From NCBI GenBank assembly GCA_023231075.1, contig JALNWC010000015.1, forward strand, positions 1 to 18,077: a DNA stretch of 18,077 nucleotides, given 5' to 3'. Shown piece by piece: positions 8,610 through 14,942 of this stretch (position 1 is the first letter of the stretch; each line of letters begins with the position of its first letter). This DNA is from Rhodoferax sp. (GTDB taxonomy: Bacteria; Pseudomonadota; Gammaproteobacteria; Burkholderiales; Burkholderiaceae_C). Both the position numbers and the translations under genes were made by a program. The notes beneath the pieces were generated by a model. The model made no database searches. It worked only from the letters and a program-made list of their open reading frames with translations, and was not told where the DNA came from.

Positions 8610-10652
8610 TCAAAGGTAGTAATCGAAGTCGCGTTCATCACGCAAACGCCGACGCACCACAAAAACGTGTGCCGGCACGTTGTGTGGATCGAGCCGGATG
8701 TAGTGATGCCGGCCTTGCCAGAGAAAGCGCTCGTTGCTCAACAGGTCGTGCATTTGAAACGGATGCGCGGCATCCACGCCGATCGATTCGGGGTCCAGCA
8801 GGACCATGCCCGACTGAACGTTGTAGGGGTCGAGATTGACCACCGTGACGACCACGTTGCTGCCATCGTCCGCGGTTTTTGCGTAGGCCAGAAGCTGCTC
8901 GTTGTCTATCGGCAGGAAGCGCAGGCCGTGGTCGGCATGAAGCGCGGGGTTGTCGCGGCGGATCTGATTGATGCGGGCAATGAAGGGTGCGAGGCTGCCC
9001 GGGTCATCATGATTCCAGGTGCGCAACTGGTACTTCTCGGAGTTCAGGTACTCCTCGGCGTCCGGCGACTTCGGCCAATGCTCGCGCAACTCAAAGGCTG
9101 GACCATAGATGCCATAGCTCGCTGCGAGCGTGGCGGCGAGCACCAGGCGCGCCATGAATATCGCGGGCTCGCCGCTGTGCAACTGTTCGTGCAGGATGTC
9201 GGGCGTGTTGGGCCAGGCATTCGGGCGGAAGTAGTCGATGCCCGGGCCGTTTGAGAGTTCGGTGAAGTATTCGGTCAACTCCTGTTTGCTGTTGCGCCAG
9301 GTGAAGTAGGTATACGACTGCGAGAAGCCGATCTTGGCCAGGCGGTGCATGACCTTGGGTCGCGTGAAGGCTTCGGCCAGGAAGATGACCTCGGGGTGCT
9401 CGCGCTTGATTTCGCCGATGACCCACTCCCAGAACGGGAACGCCTTGGTGTGTGGATTGTCAACACGGAAGATCTTCACGCCTTCGCCGATCCAGTGGTC
9501 GAACACGCTCTTGAGCTCGGCCCACAGCGCGCGCCAGTCAGCACTCTCAAAATTGAACGGGTAGATGTCCTGGTACTTCTTCGGCGGATTCTCGGCGTAC
9601 TGGACGCTGCCATCCGGGCGCCAGTGGAACCAGGCCGGGTGATCCTTCACGTAAGGATGGTCCGGCGCGCACTGGAAGGCGATGTCGAGCGCGATCTCGA
9701 TCCCGAAGTCAGCGGCGCTGGCCAGCAGTTGCCGGAAGTCTTGTGCCGTACCGAGTGCCGGCAGGATGGACTTGTGACCCCCTTCGGCGCAGCCGATTGC
9801 CCAGGGACTGCCAACATCATCCGGCTCGGCGAGCAGTGCGTTGTTCTTGCCCTTGCGCTGCATCAGGCCGATAGGGTGGATCGGTGGAAAGTACAGCACG
9901 TCGAAGCCCATCGCGGCGATCCCCGGCAGGCGGGCCGCCACATCCTTGAAGCTGCCGTGACGGCCCGGTTCGGTTGAGGCAGAGCGCGGAAACAGCTCGT
10001 ACCAGCAGCTAAAACGTGCACGCACGCGGTCGGCCACCAATGGAAGTTCCATGGCAGAGTGCGCGGCGAGGCTGCGTTCGGGATAGCGTTCGGCCAACTC
10101 GGCCAGCGCACTGTCGAGGGCCAGCGCCTTGATGATATTCGCATCGGTCGCGGGGTTGGTGGCCGCCGTCTCCAGCTCCTTGGCCCAGTGGAGCAGGGTC
10201 TTTCGGTCTGCGGCGCCTGCGCGCGCCGCAGTCGCGGCGATTTCAATGGCGCCGACCTGCGACGCAATGCGGATGTCGTCAACGTCGATGCGGCGCATCA
10301 TCTCGTCACGCCAGGATTCGAAGGGGTCGACCCAAGCTGTGACTGAGTAACGGTAGCGACCGACCGCAAGGGGTGTGAATTTGGCCGACCAGACGTCATT
10401 GCCCAGCGGCTTCATTGGGACTTCGTGCACCTCGGTCTGCTCTTCCATGCGCCATCGCAGCATGACGCGCAACACGTCGTGGCCATCGGTGAAGCAATGG
10501 GCTGTCACCGCGATGCTTTCTCCCACCACGCGTTTCACCGCAAAGCGGCCGCCGTCCACGTTGGGAAATACCGCGTCAATCACGGCGCGGATGCGCCCAT
10601 CTTCGATAGAAGCGCAAGGGGGAGTCGTCTGGGCGGTAGCGGACTTAGGCAT
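8610..10652 (-). CDS. glgE: Alpha-1,4-glucan:maltose-1-phosphate maltosyltransferase
   Basis: GlgE (GH13_3) adds maltosyl units from maltose-1-phosphate to the non-reducing end of alpha-1,4-glucan, releasing phosphate. The 680-residue product has an N-terminal beta domain (about 15-125), a helical insert (about 135-200) and the barrel from about 210. Diagnostic motifs are FSCWYELFPRS (214-224), GFDVLYFPPIHPIG (249-262), nucleophile Asp398 in FRVDNPHTKAFPFWEW, Glu427 in FLAEAFTRPK and Asp485 in RPNAWPNTPDIL; these match the D394/E423/D480 set known from studied GlgE proteins with a constant shift. I chose ATG 10652; a TTG at 10667 would add five residues, and neither has a good ribosome site. 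It overlaps the glgB stop by 8 bp. Its donor substrate comes from the TreS-maltokinase fusion encoded immediately downstream and its product is branched by the GlgB encoded immediately upstream. Confidence 0.96.
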   Translation of the reverse strand: MPKSATAQTTPPCASIEDGRIRAVIDAVFPNVDGGRFAVKRVVGESIAVTAHCFTDGHDVLRVMLRWRMEEQTEVHEVPMKPLGNDVWSAKFTPLAVGRYRYSVTAWVDPFESWRDEMMRRIDVDDIRIASQVGAIEIAATAARAGAADRKTLLHWAKELETAATNPATDANIIKALALDSALAELAERYPERSLAAHSAMELPLVADRVRARFSCWYELFPRSASTEPGRHGSFKDVAARLPGIAAMGFDVLYFPPIHPIGLMQRKGKNNALLAEPDDVGSPWAIGCAEGGHKSILPALGTAQDFRQLLASAADFGIEIALDIAFQCAPDHPYVKDHPAWFHWRPDGSVQYAENPPKKYQDIYPFNFESADWRALWAELKSVFDHWIGEGVKIFRVDNPHTKAFPFWEWVIGEIKREHPEVIFLAEAFTRPKVMHRLAKIGFSQSYTYFTWRNSKQELTEYFTELSNGPGIDYFRPNAWPNTPDILHEQLHSGEPAIFMARLVLAATLAASYGIYGPAFELREHWPKSPDAEEYLNSEKYQLRTWNHDDPGSLAPFIARINQIRRDNPALHADHGLRFLPIDNEQLLAYAKTADDGSNVVVTVVNLDPYNVQSGMVLLDPESIGVDAAHPFQMHDLLSNERFLWQGRHHYIRLDPHNVPAHVFVVRRRLRDERDFDYYL

Positions 10653-12552
10653 GGGCGACGTGTTCAAAGATGAGTGTGGACAAGGGTGGCAAAGTCAGGC
10701 ACACCGAATGCGCTCGGCCATGGAAGCGCACGGGAGAGGTTTCGACACCCCCCAGGTTGCCCCAGCCCGCACCACCAAATTCGCTGGCATCGCTGTTGAT
10801 TACTTCGCGCCAGAAGCCGGCCAATGGCACGCCGAGCATGTAATTGGTGCGTGGCACCGGCGTCATATTGCTGACAATCAGCAAGGGTGCGCCACGCTCG
10901 CGTGGCTTGCGCAGGAAGGCGAAGACGCTGATGTCGGCCGCGTCGGCCTCTACCCATTCAAACCCGGCGGGAGAGAAGTCCAGCTGGTAGAGTGCGGGCC
11001 GGCTGCGGTACACGCGGTTAAGCTGTGCCACATAGCGTTGCAGTCCGGCATGGCCTTCCAGCGTCGTCACCCACCATTCCAGCTCGCCGTCGTGGGTCCA
11101 TTCGCGTCGCTGGCCGAATTCACCGCCCATGAAGAGCAGCTTCTTGCCTGGATGCGCCCACATGAAGCCGAACAACGCGCGCAGGTTGGCAAACTGCTGC
11201 CAGGCGTCGCCCGGCATCTTGCCCAGCAACGACCCTTTGCCGTGCACCACCTCGTCGTGCGACAGCGGCAAGACAAAATTCTCGTTGAAGGCATACATCA
11301 GCGAGAAGGTCAGCGTGTGATGGTGGTATTTGCGGTGGATCGGCTCTTGCTGCATGTACGCCAGACTGTCGTGCATCCAGCCCATGTTCCACTTCATGCC
11401 GAAACCCAGCCCGCCCATGTCGGTCGGCCGCGACACGCGCGGCCAGGCGGTGGACTCCTCGGCGATGGTGAGCGTATCGGGATGTTCGCGGTACACAGCC
11501 TTGTTCAGTGTCTGCAGGAAATCGACGGCTTCCAGGTTTTCCCGGCCACCGTGGCGGTTTGGAATCCACTCGCCCTCCTGGCGGGCGTAGTCAAGATAGA
11601 GCATGGAGGCAACGCCGTCCACGCGCAGGCCGTCCAGGTGGTACTTGTCGAGCCAGAACAGTCCTGACGAGATCAGGAAACTGCGCACCTCATTGCGCCC
11701 ATAGTTGAAGATGTTCGAATTCCATTCGGGGTGGAAACCCTGGCGCGGGTCGGAATGCTCGAACAGGTGGGTGCCATCGAAATAGCCAAGCCCGTGCTCG
11801 TCCGTCGGAAAATGCGAAGGCACCCAGTCCAGCAACACGCCAATGCCTTGCTGGTGCAGGTGGTCGACGAAGTACATGAAGTCCTGCGGAGTGCCGTAGC
11901 GCGAGGTCGGCGCAAAATAGCCTGTGGTCTGGTAGCCCCATGAGCCGTAAAACGGATGCTCGGTCACCGGCATCAACTCAACATGGGTGAAGCCCATCAT
12001 AGTGACATAGTCGGCCAGCGCGTGTGCCAGTTCGCGGTAGCCGAGGAATTGCCCGTCCTGGCGCCGCCAGGAGCCAAGATGGATCTCATAGACTGACATC
12101 GGCGCATCGAGCGCGTTCTTCGGGCCGCGCGATGCCATCCACTGATTGTCTTTCCAGTCGTGTTCAATGCGCCAGATGCGCGAGGCCGTTGCGGGGGGCG
12201 TTTCCGCATAAAACGCAAACGGGTCCGCCTTGTCCACGACATAGCCACCATGACGCGAGTGAATGCGGAACTTGTAGCCTTGGCCCTGCTCTGCGTTTGC
12301 GACGAAGCCCTGCCAGATGCCGGAGCCGTCGTCGCGCGGATCAAGGCGGTCCGCGTCGCCGGACCAGTGGTTCCAGTCGCCGACGACCGAGACGGATTCA
12401 GCGTTGGGCGCCCAGACCGCGAAGTCCGCGCCGCGGTCGCTCCGCAAGTGGCAGCCAAGCTCGTTGTACAACTTGGTGTGCGTTCCCTCGCGGAAGAGAT
12501 AGATGTCGGGATTGACCTTCATGTTTTCCAGCTTATCACAGTGCTCGCTCAT
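10645..12552 (-). CDS. glgB: 1,4-alpha-glucan branching enzyme, short form
   Basis: GlgB cuts an alpha-1,4 chain and rejoins it in alpha-1,6 linkage, creating glycogen branches. The 635-residue product starts with PDIYLFREGTHTKLYNELG, goes directly into a CBM48 domain (about 40-120, FAVWAPNAESVSVVGDWNHW), and has a GH13_9 barrel with nucleophile Asp312 in GLRVDGVAS, the acid/base in IAEESTAWP (about 363-371) and LSHDEVVHGKGS. It is about 100 residues shorter than the classical GlgB because it lacks the extra N1 beta domain. ATG 12552 is chosen because AGGGGA lies 8 nt upstream; TTG 12558 is too close to that site and ATG 12522 has a poorer one. It follows the 128-bp spacer and overlaps glgE by 8 bp. 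The pairing with glgE suggests it branches GlgE-made glucan. It is a distinct paralogue of the glgB at the right edge. Confidence 0.95.
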   Translation of the reverse strand: MSEHCDKLENMKVNPDIYLFREGTHTKLYNELGCHLRSDRGADFAVWAPNAESVSVVGDWNHWSGDADRLDPRDDGSGIWQGFVANAEQGQGYKFRIHSRHGGYVVDKADPFAFYAETPPATASRIWRIEHDWKDNQWMASRGPKNALDAPMSVYEIHLGSWRRQDGQFLGYRELAHALADYVTMMGFTHVELMPVTEHPFYGSWGYQTTGYFAPTSRYGTPQDFMYFVDHLHQQGIGVLLDWVPSHFPTDEHGLGYFDGTHLFEHSDPRQGFHPEWNSNIFNYGRNEVRSFLISSGLFWLDKYHLDGLRVDGVASMLYLDYARQEGEWIPNRHGGRENLEAVDFLQTLNKAVYREHPDTLTIAEESTAWPRVSRPTDMGGLGFGMKWNMGWMHDSLAYMQQEPIHRKYHHHTLTFSLMYAFNENFVLPLSHDEVVHGKGSLLGKMPGDAWQQFANLRALFGFMWAHPGKKLLFMGGEFGQRREWTHDGELEWWVTTLEGHAGLQRYVAQLNRVYRSRPALYQLDFSPAGFEWVEADAADISVFAFLRKPRERGAPLLIVSNMTPVPRTNYMLGVPLAGFWREVINSDASEFGGAGWGNLGGVETSPVRFHGRAHSVCLTLPPLSTLIFEHVAHA

Positions 12553-12680
12553 GGACAATTTCCCCTGTCGCTAACCAGGACGGCTTCTGGCGTGTCGGCG
12601 ATGGTGATCAGGGTACTGTCGCCATCAAGAAAAGAGGTTCGATTCAAATTCGGGGCCGCAGGAGAGCCGAGGTACATTTT
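12553..12680 (-). other. Spacer between the GT20 gene and glgB, with a 42-codon open frame
   Basis: This is the longest gap in the window. On the minus strand it holds an ATG at 12677, directly after the GT20 stop (TAA AAA ATG, so in the same frame as GT20), and stays open for 42 codons to a TGA at 12551-12549 that overlaps the glgB ATG in the classical ATGA manner. No ribosome site precedes the small frame. Its end, ITIADTPEAVLVSDRG, faintly resembles the beta-strand segment (DTPDAVLVAD) of mannose-1-phosphate guanylyltransferases, so it may be a gene remnant rather than a live gene. I see no convincing -35/-10 pair and no stem followed by a T run. Function is unknown. Confidence 0.35.
12561..12566 (-). 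promoter_or_regulatory. Ribosome binding site deciding the start of the short glgB
   Basis: AGGGGA on the minus strand, 8 nt before ATG 12552 and only 2 nt before TTG 12558. It supports the ATG. Confidence 0.5.
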
Positions 12681-12699
12681 TTATAGAGTCGAAGTACCT
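12670..12699. repeat. Short inverted repeat at the GT20 stop codon
   Basis: AGGTAC at 12670-12675 and GTACCT at 12694-12699 form a 6-bp inverted repeat around an 18-nt AT-rich loop that contains the GT20 stop. There is no T run after the stem on the minus strand, so it is not a standard terminator. It may be chance. Confidence 0.25.
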
Positions 12700-14927
12700 G
12701 GCATATCGGTTAGCCGACTGTGCCGACGTTGGGTCGCAGCATCGAGCAGCATGCGCCCGGCCCAGCGAAAGACGTTGAATTCAGCCACCAGGCCGCGCAT
12801 CAGGAGCATGCGGTCGCGCTGCTCCATATCGGGCATGCTCAAAGCCAGGTGCAGGGCGGCCGCGCACTGGTCGGCATCATAAGGATTGACGATCAAGGCT
12901 TCGGGCAACTCCCGTGCGGCACCGGTGAACTCGGACAGGATGAGAACGCCGCGTTCGTCGTCGCGGGCGGCGACAAATTCCTTGGCCACCAGGTTCATGC
13001 CATCGTGCAGGCTGCTGACAAAACACAGATCAGCGGCGCGGAAATGCTCATAGACCAGCGGTGGCGCGTGTTGCTCGATTTTGAGAATGATGGGCGCTGG
13101 TCCGCGGCGCTCAAAGCGCGCATTGATGCGTGTTGCCAGCGTTCGGACTTGCGCTTCGTGATGCTGGTATTCGTCGATGCCGGAACGCGTCGGCGCGGCA
13201 ATCTGGACAAAGGTGAAGTGACCGATCCAGTCCGGCTTCAACTCCAGCAGGCGTTCAATCGCGCGGAAACGTTCCAGGATGCCTTTGGTGTAATCCAGCC
13301 GGTCCACTCCGATGCCGAGCTTGTGTTCGGGTGGCAGGTCATTGAGTTCGCGAATGTGGCGGCGGCACTCGGGGACGCTTTTTTGTAGCAGTTCCGGGTC
13401 CGGTGGCCAAGCGATGGAAATGGGATAACGCCGCACGGAGGTCCGTTTGCCCCCAAACGACACGTTGAAGGACTCACGGTCCACCCGTGCTTCCAGGAAC
13501 CGATCCACCGTGTCAACAAAATTGTTGCAATGCGACTGGGTATGAAAACCCATGATGCTGCTGCCCAGCATGCCAGCCAAAATCTCTTCCCGCCACGGGC
13601 AAATCGCAAACGACTCGGGGTTGGGCCACGGGATGTGCCAGAAACTGATGATGGTGGCCTCGGGCAACTCCTCGTGAATCATCTTTGGCAAGAGCGCAAA
13701 GTGGTAGTCCTGCACCAGCACAATCGGGTTTTTGGTCTTGGCCTCGCTCACCACCGCTTGGGCAAATTTGCGGTTGACGGCAATGTACTGCGCCCAGTCG
13801 CCGGATCGAAAGATCGGCCGCACGTGGGCGATGTGGCACAACGGCCAAAGCCCCTCATTGGCAAAACCATAGTAGTAGCCTGCTTCCTCTTCAGGGGTCA
13901 GCCAGACGCGCCGGATATGGTAGGCGGGGTTTTCGGGTGGCACGGCCACGCGGTCGTTTTTGTCAACGACCTCGTGGTCGGCTGAGCCACTGCCATGCGC
14001 AATCCAGGTGCCCGAGCAGGCGCGCATGATCGGTTCCAGCGCCGTGACCAGCCCGCTGGCCGGGCGCTGTACCTCGATACGTTCACCGCGGCGCTGGTGG
14101 ATATAGGGCTCGCGATTGGACACCACAATCACGTCCTCGCCGCGCAACTCGCCGTGCAAAATGGTACGCAAGGTCTCCGCTGACCAGGTGAGCTGGCTTT
14201 CGTCGCGCGCGCGGTTCTCGGACTCCAGTTCGCTGATGAGTCGCTGCAGGTCGCGCGCAATGGGCTTGAAGCCAGGCAGGCTCGGCGGCGGGTTGATTTC
14301 CGGTTGGCGCAGCAGCCCCTCGCCACGCAGCAGGGCGCGCACACCGGCCATCCAGCCGCGCCAGGAAAGTTGGGCCACGATGACCGTGATCAAGGAAACC
14401 GCCGCCCCCAACGCCATAAAGACATAGACCAGGTAGCGCTTGGTTTCTTCACTGCGACGGGTGATGAAACTCATGTCATGCACCAGCACCAGTTGGCCGG
14501 GAACTGCCGCTGCATCGGCCGGGGCAGCGCTGGTCATGGGATGCACTGCGACGTGCAAAGGCCCCTGCTCACTGGCCAGTAGATGCTCGCCGGGGCCTGT
14601 CCACCGGGCGAGTTCGGCGCAAGTGATTTGCTTGGGTAGTGAGCGGCTTGCCAGCATGGGGGTATCCGGCGTGGCACAGTAGCCCACAGCGAAGAGCCGC
14701 TCATCTTGAGAAATACGATTGAAAAAATCCCCTGTCTTGGCCTTGCGACCGGCCGCCAGTTGTTCCAGCAGGGGCTCCTGAATGGCATTGGCAATCAGTG
14801 CCGAGCGGCTGTCAAGATCACGCACAAACCAACGCAGCGTGAGCTGATCAACCATCGGTGACACAGCGTAGGCAATGGCCGCCAGCACCAACAGCAAGGG
14901 TAAAACGAAGCGCAAGGACAGTCTCAT
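12681..14927 (-). CDS. Membrane-anchored trehalose-6-phosphate synthase-like GT20 enzyme
   Basis: The 748-residue product has two parts. Residues 1-262 look like a sensor input region: a basic start, helix about 7-26, an extracytoplasmic stretch of about 135 residues, a second helix about 164-187, then a linker ending in a likely coiled coil (LQRLISELESENRARDE, 227-243). Residues about 264-735 are a GT20 domain, which in OtsA joins UDP-glucose to glucose-6-phosphate. Conserved features are VIVVSNREP (266-273), QDYHF with Asp407, HIPWPNPE (431-438), Arg543 and Lys548 in GVDRLDYTKG, and HDGMNLVAKE with Asp642, the equivalents of the OtsA donor- and phosphate-binding residues. The ATG at 14927 has GAGGAG 5 nt upstream. 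It lies 15 nt after glgX. No otsB is nearby. The fold is certain; exact acceptor, donor and the role of the membrane part are not, so I give no symbol, although otsA would be the usual label. Confidence 0.85.
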   Translation of the reverse strand: MRLSLRFVLPLLLVLAAIAYAVSPMVDQLTLRWFVRDLDSRSALIANAIQEPLLEQLAAGRKAKTGDFFNRISQDERLFAVGYCATPDTPMLASRSLPKQITCAELARWTGPGEHLLASEQGPLHVAVHPMTSAAPADAAAVPGQLVLVHDMSFITRRSEETKRYLVYVFMALGAAVSLITVIVAQLSWRGWMAGVRALLRGEGLLRQPEINPPPSLPGFKPIARDLQRLISELESENRARDESQLTWSAETLRTILHGELRGEDVIVVSNREPYIHQRRGERIEVQRPASGLVTALEPIMRACSGTWIAHGSGSADHEVVDKNDRVAVPPENPAYHIRRVWLTPEEEAGYYYGFANEGLWPLCHIAHVRPIFRSGDWAQYIAVNRKFAQAVVSEAKTKNPIVLVQDYHFALLPKMIHEELPEATIISFWHIPWPNPESFAICPWREEILAGMLGSSIMGFHTQSHCNNFVDTVDRFLEARVDRESFNVSFGGKRTSVRRYPISIAWPPDPELLQKSVPECRRHIRELNDLPPEHKLGIGVDRLDYTKGILERFRAIERLLELKPDWIGHFTFVQIAAPTRSGIDEYQHHEAQVRTLATRINARFERRGPAPIILKIEQHAPPLVYEHFRAADLCFVSSLHDGMNLVAKEFVAARDDERGVLILSEFTGAARELPEALIVNPYDADQCAAALHLALSMPDMEQRDRMLLMRGLVAEFNVFRWAGRMLLDAATQRRHSRLTDMPGTSTL

Positions 14928-14932
14928 GTTTT

Positions 14933-14938
14933 CTCCTC
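14933..14938 (-). promoter_or_regulatory. Strong ribosome binding site of the GT20 gene
   Basis: GAGGAG on the minus strand, 5 nt before ATG 14927. It is the best ribosome site in the window and confirms that the membrane helix is part of the protein. Confidence 0.65.
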
Positions 14939-14942
14939 GGCG

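Noticed and set aside
11237..11262. A 26-nt stretch identical to 17655-17680, which looked like a direct repeat
   Set aside because: It encodes the conserved HDEVVHGKGS active-site region in both glgB copies, so identity comes from protein conservation and shared codon use, not from a mobile or regulatory repeat.
10375..11667. A 430-codon open frame on the plus strand opposite glgB and glgE
   Set aside because: It lies antisense to two genes with intact catalytic motifs, has no recognisable motif, and is explained by the high GC and codon bias of the real genes.
12594..12633. Possible stem (GGCGA / TCGCC) in the spacer before glgB, considered as an attenuator or terminator
   Set aside because: The stem is only 5 bp around a long loop, with no T run and alternative pairings just as good.
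12660..12720. AT-rich TATAAA-like hexamer at the GT20 stop, considered as a -10 box for glgB
   Set aside because: No acceptable -35 hexamer at 16-18 nt spacing; the match may be chance in the AT-rich stop region.
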